Source of the DNA: Morella rubra
Taxonomy: Eukaryota; Streptophyta; Magnoliopsida; Fagales; Myricaceae
Direction: 5' to 3'
Assembly: GCA_003952965.2 (NCBI GenBank)
Contig: CM025849.1
Location: forward strand, 26,826,610-26,890,609
Length of the DNA: 64,000 bases
Shown here piece after piece: positions 44,301 to 57,300 of this stretch. The notes below the pieces were generated by a model. That model searched no databases. It was not told where the DNA came from and saw nothing but the letters and a program-made list of their open reading frames with translations. Each line of letters starts with the position of its first letter. Within the stretch, counting starts at the first letter, position 1. Made by a program: the position numbers and the translations under genes.

Positions 44301-45682
44301 AATTACAAAATTAGGCGTTTAGAAACAAAATTTTGTTAAAATTTTAGGGTAGTTAAAATTTTGAGTATGAGAATTGGTGAAAAAGTGAGGAGAAAGAAAT
44401 TTTTGTAATGATGATAAATTTTAGAAGGTTCAAATTTTGAAAACAAACGCCATGTATTATATGCTCATTATACAAGTTTCAACAAAATAAGCCAATCATT
44501 TCAAATTAGTTCGTGAAATCTCACCAAAATATGTTCAGTTTCCCATATGACACATCCAAAACATATAAAATATAGTGCACTTGTAAAATCTAACATTTCC
44601 AATATCCAAGAATTTAGTTTCTCCCAATAACGCATTTCCAAACCAATTTTGATTTGTAAAATAACTTAAGAGTTGTGCACTAATTTTTCACAATATAAGA
44701 ATTTCATAAAAATCTCATTGAAAAACTATTTATCTTAAACGCTTAACCCGAAGTTTAAAGTTTCTTAAAGGATTGCTGAACAACCAATCAAAACACAAGT
44801 GTGTTGACAAAATCAAAAGAGAACTGCTTAATATCAATGAATTGGCCTTCCAACATTATCTAAAAAAGGTAGAAACCCTATATTAAACCAAAGTAATCTG
44901 ACTACAACCAAAGATTAGATTATACCTACTTCCAAAATTACTCAGCCCCTGCGATTGGCGTCTCCAATGGTTAGAGAGAGAGAGAGAGTTTCGAAAGAGA
45001 GAGGTAGAGAGAGAAAGCACAACTTGAGCGGTGATTTCTGAAAAGAAAAAATAGCGGACATCTTTTTATCTTGACTAAGGTTTGCTAGGTTTGAATAGGG
45101 CAAGATTTTAGGCGAAAATGGGTGAAGGGAATGACGTTGTGGAAGGAAAGCCATGGCAAAACCTGCTGAAATGGAGGCTCTTTCGCGTGAAGGAAAAGAA
45201 GCCCTGCGGAAGGAAAGCCACTTACTCCAAAGAATTGTGTACTTGTAAAATCGCCAAGAAAAAAAAAGAAAAGAAACAGAGCAAAATCAGATTGCAAGCA
45301 GTGTTTCGCTTTTACTCCAAAGAATTGTATACTTGTAAGCACATCGGCCTTCTAGACTGACGGACCCATAGACCTCGTGGACGCGTCATAGATAGTACTC
45401 GATAAATTGATAATTGACACTGCAAGTGGTGGTCAACCCAGCAACTCATCTTCTTGCTTAATTTTGCTATGACTCTATGAGTCAGACCTAGCTAACACAA
45501 GCATTTTGGTGATTCTAATATGAAATAACAGAGGAAGGAAATCCTCTGATTTCTCCCTTTTTAGCTGAGTTTTGGCGATTCTCATGGCTATAGGAGAAGC
45601 GGCCTCTCGTCGACTAGAGCAGGTTGTGTTTAAAAGTGACTCTCTTCTCTCCATCTCGAACAATTAGTGATCCCTCCTCATC
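44301..45682. other. Intergenic, no supported gene
   Basis: Holds an AG microsatellite (44972-44990) and a small internal duplication, TTACTCCAAAGAATTGT, at about 45230 and 45315. The frame 45118-45360 is lysine-rich and unrecognised. Confidence 0.45.
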
Positions 45683-45991
45683 CAGAGGCGGAGGCAGGGG
45701 GGCGAGTGGGGGCGGCCGCCCCCATCCAAGGCGGAGGCAGGGGGGGGGCGGGCGGGGGCCCTTCCCCTCGCCGGGGTTTTTTTTTTTTTCTCATTACCAA
45801 CTGCCAAGTCGACGCCGCCGTGTTGAGCCAAAAAAAAATGCTCTCTCTCTCTCTCTCTGAAACTTTCTCTCACCACGCCGCACCTCGCCGAAGCCAAGCC
45901 TCCTGGCCAGCACCACCGGTCCACCAGCCACCGGAACTCCCTGGCCTTAGATATTCGACTCCCCTCATTTTATATCCTAGATACGCCACTG
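45683..45991. mobile_element. hAT-like non-autonomous element A (309 bp)
   Basis: Starts CAGAGGCGGAGGCAGG and ends CCTAGATACGCCACTG, imperfect terminal inverted repeats of the CAGTGGCG type common in plant hAT elements. Flanks are TCCTCATC and CCCTCATC, an 8-bp duplication with one mismatch. The interior is GC-rich with a CT microsatellite. It includes GCACCACCGGTCCACCAGCC, also present in the element at 59185. The ORFs here are compositional. Confidence 0.75.
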
Positions 45992-46673
45992 CCCTCATCC
46001 CTCCGTCTCAGTACCAGATCCTCAGGTTGCTGCAATTGAAGTCATCAACGAGAGATGACGGCCTCCAAACCATTCCTCTTTCTGCTTTTCCTTCTGTTTT
46101 GTTGAGGCGCCATTATTGTTTTAAGCCTCCCTGAGACTCTGCTTATTTTTTCTGTCAGACTCTGTTTTTATTTTGGTTTCGAACGGAGTATCTTTTCTTA
46201 GAAAAAAAAAACTGAGAAAGCTTCTTCTGATTGTGAACCCCACTCATTCATTTTATGCCAATCATGACTAATTTCTAGAGGTTACACGATCGAGACAAAT
46301 TAAGGAAAATGGGGAATATTTGGGCAAGTGGGCGATAAGGTCAAAGGAATAGTTGCAATACATTTTTATTTCTCCCCAAGAGACGTCAAATCTTGTTAAA
46401 AATGTTTTCAGATAAATAAAACTGAAAGGTCTAATCTGAATTCAAAATCAAAAGCGCATTGATAAGCAATATCTTTTTAATTGTTTGTTTATCATGAATA
46501 ATGGCTGCAAGAAACTTTGATTTTGTCAATTCAGCCATAAGACAATAAGAAATCCTCCGAGTAATTGTGAAACGTTTTTTTCTTTTTTTTGTTGGGTAAA
46601 GCAGAAATCCCTTGGTGCCCTTGCAGTAGCTGGACAAATTGTTGCCGTCGTCCAATCTCTGTCGCCCATCATG
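45992..46673. other. Intergenic downstream of the NLR gene
   Basis: Bases 46462-46545 are echoed at 52706-52790 beyond the other end of the NLR gene. Otherwise no feature. The 3' UTR of the minus-strand NLR gene would lie toward the right end. Confidence 0.5.
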
Positions 46674-49600
46674 CTAGACGCTTAGCTTTTGAATCCATTT
46701 TCCATCAATCCTTATGTTGGGCACGTGAGCAGTCTTGAGCCATTCTTTTCCTCTTTTCCTTTTCCACTGTCTCTTCAGCAAAGGACAGTCTCCGATTGCA
46801 AGAAGGGAAAGGGAGGCGGGCAAGCCCACTTTTGGCATGTGCTTGAGCTTTTTGCACTTCGACAAATACAATTTTTCCAGAGACGTGAGATGTTGAAACC
46901 CATTCTTGTCCAGAAATTTCAAATCCCGAAACTTATAGATGCGAAGGTCGATCAAACCGGTGGGCAGCAAACCCGCCTCTGGGAACGATTTCACACCGTT
47001 AGGTACTCCACAGATTGAGAATGTAGTAAGAGAGGAGAGGTTTTGCAAACCCCATCCTGTCCGGTTGGCACATAGTTTGTCGCAATTCCAGATGGAAAGT
47101 GAATTCAGATTGGAAGGCAATCCGCCTTCAGGAAACGACTCCATTTGTTCACAACTTGCTATCAGCAAAGTTGAAAGGGACGGCAGGAGTAGGTGCATCT
47201 TGTCAGGCAATGACGTGAGACTCGAACAATGAAAGACCACAAGCGATGTAAGATTGGGAGCACGCAATCCTCCTTCGGGAAATGAAACAAATTCATCACA
47301 CCACCAGATTTCCATCTTTGAAATCACCAAATCACGTTTACATTGTTTTGGAACTGTAAGACCTTCCAGATTGCAGCAGGAAGAATTGTTAAATCCTTAA
47401 GCTTTGGGAATAATTCCAGCGGAAAGGACCTCAGAGAATCACAGCTCCAACCCAACGACAATGTTTCCAGGGACGAATAGTTCGTGTCTATTGGCAGCTC
47501 CAACTTCCGAGAGAAATCGATTCTTACAGATTTTAGTGCAGAAAGTAGATCACCCCAGGGAAGGGACATAAGTGAGCAGCAGCTATCAATTTCTAGCTCT
47601 TGAAGATGATTAACACTGGAGTCCATAATTCCCTCCAGGGACGCCATTTCATTCACGCTTCTTACTTCCAACTTCCGCCTTCCAGTCGGCAGTTCCTCTA
47701 ACATAATACGCCCATCTTCCTGCATTGCCCCTAATTGACTCCTTAGGAGTGAAGCCACCAGCTTCGGACATGAATCAATCTCGAGTTTAGCTAAAGATGG
47801 AATATGGATGGGCAACCCTCCTATTAACTTAGGACAATCTTTGATACAGAGCTCTTTAAGATCAGGAAAAGCTCCACCTTCATTTTCAGCACTACCAGAA
47901 GATAACCATTCCTCCCACCCCGACATCTGTTCAAACCTGAGAACTTTCAGGCCTTTAAATGGCTGAATCGAAGAAGAATTAGTACTACTATTGCCACAAA
48001 ACTCACGACCCACTGTAACAACTCCATCCAAACCAACAATAGAGAGTTCTTTGAGAGAGCAAAGCTGACCAAATGGTGGCAAACTGCAGACATTTCTACA
48101 CATTTGTAGATGAAGAGAAGCTATACTAGAGGATGAGTGATGTCCTACCCAATCTGGAAAAATTCCACCGCCATAGCCTTTGATAGTGAGACTTTTCAAG
48201 CTTGTATGGGGCCGAAGACTCTCTAGTACAATTTGTTCACTTTCTGATCTCGGAGTTTTAGCATCCCATTCCAACGCCAACTTCTCAAGGTACTTTTGAT
48301 CCTTCAGGCCCGCATTCAAGGCATCCTTAGGAGGTACAACATTTTGGAGCTTTGAAATAGAAAGCGTTCCTTGAAGATTCTTGAGTTTCCCCAACTCCCG
48401 AATGGAAGACCCACTGCGTTTGCCAACCACAAATTTTGTCAACGTGTGGAGAGATTTTAGACTACCCAGCTGTTCTGGCATCTTCTTTATCCCCGTTTCA
48501 GCTATATCTATGTGCCGTAAACTAGTGAGTTTCCACATATGCTTTGGCAAAGCAACGAGGTGTTTACAACCTGATAACTTCAATGTCTGCAAGTTGATTA
48601 ACTTACATGTGGATTTGGGCAGTCTCTTAATGGTTGTGAAAGAAAGGTCCAAATAACGAAGATGTTTAAGTTTGCCAATTGAATTGGGCAAATAAGTGAT
48701 ATCCTGATTGTGAGGGAGAGAAAGAACCCTTAAGCACCTTAGCATTGGCAACACTTTATGTAAAAGGTTTTTACCAAACACTTTGCTTCGCCAAGATGAT
48801 GAATCTAGCGCCAGGAAGGTGCGCAGCTGCTTGACCTTGTAAAGAGCCTCATCAAACTTCCCAGAAGCTTCCAAACTTGCACCAGAGATTGACAAATGGC
48901 GAGTCATCTTCCCAATTTCGTGTGTTTTGTCACCCAGCTGCAGCATAAAGCTAAATGATCCAGCTACGGATTTTGCCAAATCGTGGATGAGATCATGCAT
49001 TCCAAACAATGATTTATCGTCACTCGATTGTTGGAATAATGATCTCGACACAAGATCAAGTAAGTAACGATGACCAACTTCTTCCATTGTTTCAAATTTT
49101 GATGGTTGCAAGAAACCTTCTGCCATCCAGAGCAAGACTATTCGATCTTTTTCAAGAATATAATCTTTAGGAAATATGGAACAATAAGCAAAACATTGCT
49201 TTAGATGTGATGGGAGATAAATGTAACTCAATCTTAGAGCAGGCTGAATGTTTGTCTCGTTAATTGGCAAATCCCATAAATCGCTTTTCAATATCTTATT
49301 CCATTCATCCACATCTAGTTTCGACCACAAAAGAGCTCCAATTGCTTTGACGGCCAATGGCATACCTTTGCACTTCTTGATAATTTGTCTACCGATTACT
49401 TCTAGCTCTTCATGTGAACCAGAGCAATCGTCACCAAATGCTTGTTTTGCGAATAGTAACCAGCAATCGTCATCTGATAGTTGCTCTAGACGATGAGTTG
49501 CACTAGCACGCATAGCTCTTGCAACACTATCGTTGCGGGTTGTAATCACTACCTTACTTCCTTGGACCCCATACTGCAAGAGCTTGCTCAGAAACTCCTG

Positions 49601-50464
49601 ATGAACAGGATCTTCAGTCCAGACATCATCTAAAACAATTAAAAATTTCTTCGTAATCAAATTCCCTTTTAGTTGCTCTTCAATCGTAGTCGGATCCTCA
49701 GTCTTACAAGGTGATGAAGTTACTGTCTCTATGATTGATTTCTGTACCTTGGATACCACAAATTCTTCTGAAATACAAAACCACATTTGAAGGCTGAAAT
49801 GCTCCCGCACCCTGCTTTCGCGGTATACAAGTTGTGCAAGGGTGGTCTTGCCAACACCCCCCATGCCGACTATGGCAATCACACTCTTCTTATCGCCGCT
49901 TAATGCATCTTCTGAGAGCAACGAATCAATTATTGCATTCTTATCATTGTTCCTACCAAAAGTACCAGATTCTTCAATGGAAGGAGTCGTCGGCAATCTT
50001 TTGGATTGGCTCCTTCCAGCAATTTCTTGTAGGCCCATAAGATCCTTTTGTTTCGCTAGATCATCTACTCTGCTAAGGACGTCTTTTATCTTTGGCTCTA
50101 TCTCGCTAACAAAACGATCGAGGAAATTAGAGATGGAGTTCCGTACCTTTCCCGCTGCAGTATGAAATTCAGCCTCCAACTTCGATCGGATGGCTTCAGT
50201 GGCAATCTCGTCCAAAATGTCATCTGCATCATAGAGAGCATCTTTGAGCTCATCAATCCAGTCTTTCACAAAAGGCTTCGTGAGTTGCTTTTCCTCGGCG
50301 TCTCCAAGCACCGCATTCACGGACAGCACTGCTATCTTCAATTTTCGTAAGAGTCCTTCGGTGAGTTTTCTTCCCCTGATTAAGTCGGCAACGTCGGGAG
50401 ATGCCAATTTATTAAATAACGCTTGGAGCACGGTAGAGAGCAATGCCATCCCCACCTCGGCCAT
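46674..50464 (-). CDS. CC-NB-ARC-LRR (CNL) disease-resistance protein, one frameshift
   Basis: Intracellular immune receptor of the RPP13-like/R3a-I2-like CNL type. The main frame (50464 to 47324) has 1046 residues. It has an N-terminal coiled-coil region (about 1-150) with DELKDALYDADDILDE at 71-86. NB-ARC motifs follow in order: GMGGVGKTT (200-208), FLIVLDDVW (274-282), GSKVVITTR (302-310), GMPLAVKAIGALL (367-379), CFAYCSIFPKDY (424-435) and MHD (489-491). LRRs run from about 560. It stops at WKVLQFQNNVNVIW, but the next frame (47330 to 46674) continues the LRR (EIWWCDEFVSFPEGGLR onward, ending WIQKLSV). The full span is 3791 bases, one short of a codon multiple. This fits a 1-base loss near 47372-47392; adding it back would give about 1263 residues. 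It could be a real mutation or an assembly error. The truncated form keeps CC, NB-ARC and most LRRs. Confidence 0.93.
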
Positions 50465-51379
50465 GTTTTCTTCTTGGGAATGGAAGAAATCAAGGAAGGT
50501 AATTGCAAACAGCTGAGCAAAATCACTTGCACGCTTTGTTTTTGCTTTTATGCCTAAGAGCTTTGGATATAGTTGATGCTACAGGAATCAGCCCATCGGA
50601 AAATTGGTGGGCCTAGGCGCCTTGCTTTGTAGAAAATGAACGCCTAAATTTTGTTACGTGTATGGCTTGGCTTTTGAAAAGTCTACATTATTTTGTCTTC
50701 TTATGGCAGAAGGTGAAGCTTTCACGTTTTTTATTGAACGATTAAATGCACGTCGCTCGTTGGGCAGCCCTCATTCACACACATGGAGGCTACCCGGTCA
50801 TACCTGAAGTAACTGACCTGTTTTGGATTTATGCGGTTTTGACCGTACTTAGGTGTGACCTACTATTTTAAGAGCTTGTTTCGGTTTTTTTTTTTTTGAA
50901 TCCTCAAAATACATATTACCTAAACAACTAAACACGCATATCAATAAAATTAACAATACAAAAAATTTTCAAAACACAAAAAAAAACAAAAATACCTAAC
51001 CGAACATCTTCTTAAGTTTAATGCTTTTGAAGACAAACTTTTTTTTTTTTTTTTAATGAAACAACCTAATATTATATATTGAGAAAACAAGAGGAAACAA
51101 ACATACGGACGAAGAAAAAGAATTCAAGAAAGTTTAGTTCCATTAAATTTCTAGAGGTCGCCATTATGAAGAAAGGAGAAGGGGATCACTCCTATAAAAG
51201 AATGAGCTGCTGCCTAAGCGGTAAGCGAATGATCCATAAAATTCTCTTCCCTGAGGGATCTTAACAAAAGACCAACAAGGAAAGTTTTAAAGAAGATCAA
51301 TAAAGTTAAGAACAATAGAGTGGATCTTCCAGGGTATTAATAGGGATAGAGAAGCCAAATGCAAGCTATTAACAACTAG
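50465..51379. other. Upstream region of the NLR gene
   Basis: Promoter and 5' UTR of the minus-strand NLR gene should lie here; no clear TATA box was chosen. The frame 51079-51264 is unrecognised. Confidence 0.5.
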
Positions 51380-52110
51380 AACCGAGTCCCCTGTAAAGAT
51401 CAAATTTGAGAGATGAAGATCTTTTTGCCTTAGAGATAGCCAAGAAGGCTGCTTCCGCCTCACCAATCAACAGATCCACAGCTGAAGATTTTGCAATCCA
51501 AGCATTCAAAATATTTCCATCAGAGTGGAAGAGCACCGTAGCCGCCACAGAGAAGGTGGGGTAAGATGGCTACATCAAAGGTCAATTTGTGAAAATTATT
51601 ACGAGTAAAACAATTTGTTGGGATCTGGCGGTGTACAGAGGGGGAGACCTTCCAAGCCACAACATGCTGGCGAAAAATCTTAAAATCATAGCAAATAATT
51701 GAAAATCATGAGACTCAGGTTCCGGAATCCCAAGGAGGTGAGGAGGGTCTAGGATGACCTATATCCACTGAGTGATTGGACTCGAACCAAACACTTCCAC
51801 ATAGAGTGGCCAAGGGGCAAGGCGCCAAATCAAACGGGAGTAAGAGCAATAGGAAAAAAGGTGGTTAATCGATTCTTCTGAGGCTCCACAAAGGGGGCAA
51901 AGAAGCTCACCAATGATATGGTCCCGAATCTTTTCAGCTATTTTCACCTGAGTGGGCAAGACATCTCAAGCCACCTTCCGGAGAAAGAATTTTAAACGTT
52001 CCTACATATTAAGCCTCCAAATTTTTTTCCATGCAACGGGAGGGGTTGAGCCCAAGGGAGGATCCCGAACAGCAGCAGAGCATGACTTCGCATTAAATCG
52101 AATCCACACG
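51380..52110 (-). pseudogene. LINE (non-LTR retrotransposon) 3' fragment
   Basis: On the minus strand, 51959-51759 reads LPTQVKIAEKIRDHI then CPLCGASEESINHLFSYCSY and SRLIWRLAPWPL, the zinc-binding domain that follows RT in plant LINEs. Further along (about 51560-51390) pieces such as WIAKSSAVDLLIGEAEAAFL and GDSVLVVNSLHLA resemble the RNase H domain. Frames are interrupted. The RT domain itself is absent, so this is a truncated relic. Confidence 0.8.
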
Positions 52111-54000
52111 AACAACGAAGAAGAATGCCACTATCAATAGAGCACTTCATTGTTTTTGAAATCAAACTAGCAGCGAGACGAGAGAAAAGAGTCCCACGAT
52201 ATTGATACAGCTCTACTGTTATTCTCGTATCTTTTTGTGCGAGAAAATTTTGTTGTATTGGAATTCTGAGTTTGAGTGTTGTATTATCATTCTTTGTACT
52301 CAAGTCTTTTTTTATAATGAATTTTCTTTTGAATTTTTGTCAGTAAATTTTAAACTCGAATCACTTAAATTTTAGTATTTTATGTGATTACCGTTGATTT
52401 TATTCTTATTTCTCTATTCCGACATGCTGAATATTTATTCTGAACAAAAATTAACACGAGTCGCAGGACTCAGCAGCGCATGAGATATTCAATTTGTACT
52501 CCTTAAGTTAAATGACCGTCCTGTCACTAGGGATATTTAATTCTTACCCATTACAAACTGGCAAGTCAACAAACATGTGAAACCATATGGATCCCTCTCA
52601 TATATATATTATTATAATCTGGACCTGTTTGAGACAATAAGCCGGCCAAATTTAGAAACCAGAAAATCGGCAGGAAAATATCGATTTGAGATAAGAGTCA
52701 ATGGATTACTTGCGATATCCTATATATTTGTTTATCCTGAATAATTGCTGCTTAAGTAACTTTGATCTTATCAATTCAGCCGGCCAACTTCAAGGAAGTA
52801 GCTAGAAAATTCTGCAAGTGGGTATGAGGTCTTCGTCAATGGATGACTTTGATCACATATATATTTTCTATGTTTAATTATCATGAGCCATCTTAGAAAA
52901 TTCTACCATTGGACGTGAATCCTTGTCAATTACATCATCTGAGTAAAAATCAAGAAACGGAGATCTCTTCTACAGTAATTGTATTCAAGATAAACATAGA
53001 AGATGGCGAACTGGTTTAGGAGATTGTATGAAATAATTCTTCAAAATCAGTTGTTTAGATATTTATTTATTTAGATGTCACGTCTATTTATTGTTTGTTG
53101 GGTATTATGTTATAATATAGGATATTATATTGATAATATTGAGTGACATTGTAGAAAAATCATGTCAATGATTATTGAATCAAAAGCGATATGCATGATT
53201 TTTCAATTTCTTGGTTTACTTGACAGTTGTTCTAGACCGATGAATATTTTTATGTACAAATATGTCTACACTCATATTGTACCTTTATTAAATATGATAA
53301 TAGACATCGTCATTTAGATTATGACCTTAAGTAAACGAGTGAATAAGAATACATGCACTGAACAAGATCCAGTATGGATTCCTTTTGAAAGTGGTCACTG
53401 ATAGTAAGAAGGTATTCAGCATAATGTGCTTACGATATCCTTATAACTGAGAGGTTTGTACATAGTTGTTTGTTGTGTACTTATGCTTTGACTGAGTTAT
53501 TTGGTGATAATCTTTATAGATCAAATATTCCAAACAAAGTTGGGATTTGCGCATGATAAATAAGCTTATATAAATGCTCAATAAGGAATCAATCAGTTTG
53601 TTAATGAGTAGTATATTCAGTATATCTTTGGAATGTAGCATGATGAAATGATAGATAAGCAAATAATTGTTAGTAAAAGGGATTTCACAAATAAATCTCA
53701 TCTTCTTGGGGTCCATTATAATATGTTGATAGACATAATCGCAATTAATAGAAACTCAAAATTCATAATAAAAATGTAAAAGGAAAAAAATGAAAAAGAG
53801 TTTTTTTATGTGATCTTATGACCGAGATCTAAGATCGCTAACGATCTCACATCATTTCACTGCTAGGGTTTTATTTAAAAGAGTGATTACATTAGAGCTT
53901 GGCACAAAGTTGGCCATCATGACTTTAAGAGAATCCTATGACGGTTACGAAGGGTGGAGAAAAATGAGGCAAAATATTTAGACTGCTAAATTATGAGATC
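52111..54000. other. Intergenic, no supported gene
   Basis: Bases 52706-52790 resemble 46462-46545. The remainder is AT-rich without recognisable genes; the 91-codon minus frame 53441-53716 is A/T-compositional. Confidence 0.45.
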
Positions 54001-54097
54001 TACAATACTTGAAGATTAACGAAGATGGAACAAATAATAAGGCGTTGCTTTGGAAAAGTGGAAATAGATGGGCGACGTTTTCTTGTGGAGAAAGCAC

Positions 54098-54283
54098 TGG
54101 CCCAAAAGATGATTTTGGACCTTCTCGAATTTGGGCCTTAATGATGGTTGTAATTGGACGCGTTGAAGTTCATGTGGGCTTTGAATGGGCCATGTTGTCA
54201 TTTAAAATGCTAAGGAACAAGCAAGATAGCCGAAGCCCAAAATCCAAACTTATTTTAAAATGAAGCAAATGAACTCAACCCTA
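54098..54283 (+). promoter_or_regulatory. RCL1 promoter with site II and telo-box motifs
   Basis: TGGCCCA (54098), TGGGCCT (54132), TGGGCCA (54186) and AGCCCA (54235) are site II-type elements. AACCCTA (54277-54283) is a telo-box core. In plants this combination marks ribosomal-protein and ribosome-biogenesis promoters, which fits RCL1. The ATG lies 72 bases after the telo box, following a GA-rich leader. Confidence 0.7.
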
Positions 54284-54354
54284 GCGCTTCTGTTCGTCCA
54301 TGATCTGAACTTGGAGCTCAGAGAGACAGAGAGAAGAGAGAAGAGAGAACGGAG

Positions 54355-57300
54355 ATGGGGAAGACGACGTACAAGAGGCTCAAGGGGAGCCAGAACCTAA
54401 GGCAAAGGCTTTTACTGTCAACGCTCTCGTCGAGTCCTGTTTTGATAGAGGACATCCGCGCCGAAGAGACTCTGCCCGGCCTCCGCCCTCACGAGGTCTC
54501 CCTCCTCCGCTTGTTCGAGAAGGTCTCTGATGACTGCGCTGTTGAAATCAACGAAACAGGTAAAGTTTTATAAATTGCTTCAAAAGCTCTTGTAAATTCA
54601 CTAGAAGAAGATAAAATATTTTCTGTACTCATATTATTAGGACTGATAGGGAAGATAATAGTGAGTATGTCCTGGCTGCTAAATTGTGTATAATTTGTGT
54701 TGGTATTTTATTTGTTCGGTGCGTGGCAGGGACCAAACTTAAGTACAAGCCTGGCATTGTGATGGGTGGGAGACATATTCTGCATGACTGTGGTGTTAGT
54801 CGGTCCATTGGGTATTTCTTGGAGCCATTGATTTTGCTTGGTTTGTTTGCCAAAAAACCCCTCACTATAAGGCTCAAAGGTACCATTTCTCTCGGACCCC
54901 TTGATTGTTCTGTATTTCTTTTTCGTTTGACTTGTTATTGTTGTTGGTCATCGGATTCTGCTCTGAGGTGTTGTTTAATACGTATGTAGTCTGAGCTAGA
55001 GCTTTTAGAAGACGTCACTTTATGGGCAGTATGCTGCTGACAGACAGATAATATTCTGTGTGTATATAAAACTTTTGAGAAGAGGAAACGAGAGATATCA
55101 CTTTGTGCTAGCAAGAAATATTGGCAGCAGGTTTTGAAACAGAATAAAGGAAATAGCGATTTCAATGGTTTAGAACTCTGGTAACGGTATTTCAAGTGGA
55201 TCATTGTCTTTGTCGTTGGAATGGTTAAAAATTTTGATTAATGAAGTGTTGGATAAAAAAAATAAAAAGAAGAGAAAAGAAAAAAGACAAAGTGAGCCTC
55301 AGCTTGAAATGATGGTCCATGACTCACGTGACGCAAGCAAAAGATATTGGATACTCAACATTTGCTTTCCTATTTATGTTATATATGATATATGCTGTTT
55401 GTTTCAGGAATTACAAATGACTCCAAGGACCCATCTGTGGATACTTTCCGTTCAACTACCTTGCCCTTGTTAAAGCGCTTTGGAGTTCCTTTGGAAGGAT
55501 TGAATTTGAAAATAGAGAGTCGTGGATCTCCTCCTCATGGAGGTGGAGAGGTTGTTTTGGCAATACCAATTGTTCAAAGCCTAAATGTGAGTTTTTGGGT
55601 ATCTATTAGCAGATCGTGTATTTTTCAGTTGTCTTATATGATTTTGTTCACAGGCAGTCACCTGGACTGATGTTGGAATGGTTAAGAGGATTAGAGGGGT
55701 TACTTTCTCAACCAAGGTGTCTTCCCAGTTTGAAAATTCTATGATACATGCCGCTCGTGGAATTTTCAATAACTTTATTCCAGATGTTCACATCTTTACT
55801 GACCATAAAGCAGGCCTACAAGCTGGATTGTATGTCTCCTTTTTAAGTGGATAGCATTAGTTTGTTCACTTCAAGAGCATATTTTACTGAAATTCTATTG
55901 TATATCAAGTTACTCAAGCAAGTAGTTTGGCTCATGTAGAGAATAATGATATGTTTTATGGCAGCTCACCTGGCTATGGAATTTCACTTGTTGCGGAAAC
56001 TACTGCTGGTTGCTTCATCTCTGCTGATACTGCTATTGCTTATGCACGGGCAGAAGAAACAGGTGATATTGAAGACGAGAAAAAAGAGTTAATGCCTCCT
56101 ACAGAGGTTGGTGAACAAATTGCTTCTGTTCTACTTGGGGAAATTGAGCAAGGTGGAGTGGTGGATTCAACGCATCAGGTTTGTGTTCTATCATTGTTCC
56201 AGTTTTAATCTTCTTGAGACCTCCACTTTGTCAATAGTTTTATTTTGATATGTCAGTGAGCTGTGTCTAATTTGTCGGACAAAATTGGCCTTTGTTTTAC
56301 TGGTTCACTAGCAGTTTTCCTTTCCCCTTCCAGAGTAGGCGCCTTAAAATGGTTCCTTTATAATGAGTTATGGCTCTAGATTTGCCATGTCTTTGTTTGG
56401 ATGCTGGAATAAGAGATTGGCTGGTATTAGTGCTTATATGAGACATGAATGAACTTTGTGTGTGTTAAATTTCTGAAGCTTGATACTTCCTGTAAAACTT
56501 ACCATAGTCATAGGTGCAAGAAAATGTATAGCTTTTCCTCGTGATAGATTTTAAATTAGAAGTATCATAACCCTTTCAGCCTTGGATTATGATTTTTTAT
56601 TTGTATTTTATTATCTAGAAATTATTTAGGTTTTGCTTGTTGGAATTTATTCTTGATCCACTTGGACTTAATGAGATTCTTATTGTGCCAAAGTTTTTGT
56701 ATTTTCACGATGCATTATGAATGATCTAACCTCGTGAAATTAGCTTAAGGGCTTTAAAAAGCATGCTAAATGTAAGACAATCAAGTATTTGGAATAGAAA
56801 GTCAATCCCTTCCTAAAGTTTTTGAAATTGTTGAGAAAACCAAGATTGCTTATACACATCTTTAGTTCAAAGCTTAGAACTTGACTTGTTTGCACTCTCC
56901 TTAAATTACCTTTGAGGAGCTATAAGGAGAGCTCCTGTTAATTTCACCATAAGATGGCCTTTTGACGATTCCGGTCATTCCAGGATGATTGTAGGGGTCC
57001 CTCTAATTTGGGGTATGTATACTTATTTCCCTCTAAAGACATGGCTATTGTACGTCCACATAGTGATACAGAACTCTGACTGCAAAATCCTGGATTCTTA
57101 ATTTCAAAATAGATCCATCTCAATATTGTTTTCCAACTTGTAACATGGTGCGTTTCATGAAGAAATGGGCGCAGAAGTTGGATATAAGTTTGAATTTTAC
57201 TACTGATGAGAATACCAAAACCCAAAGAGTTTGTAATGCATTCTGGTAATGATGGGTTCTATTCATTGTTGGTAATCTATCCCCTCTGATTATCTTTGCT

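Noticed and set aside
45624..46134. Overlapping proline/glycine/arginine-rich ORFs
   Set aside because: They coincide with the GC-rich interior of a hAT-like element and CT microsatellite; compositional.
47324..47330. Two separate genes for the NLR and the following LRR-only frame
   Set aside because: The frames overlap, their LRR consensus continues across the join, and the length is off by one base; a single frameshifted gene is simpler.
54629..55204. Minus-strand ORFs across RCL1 introns and exons
   Set aside because: Shadow frames opposite well-supported RCL1 exons.
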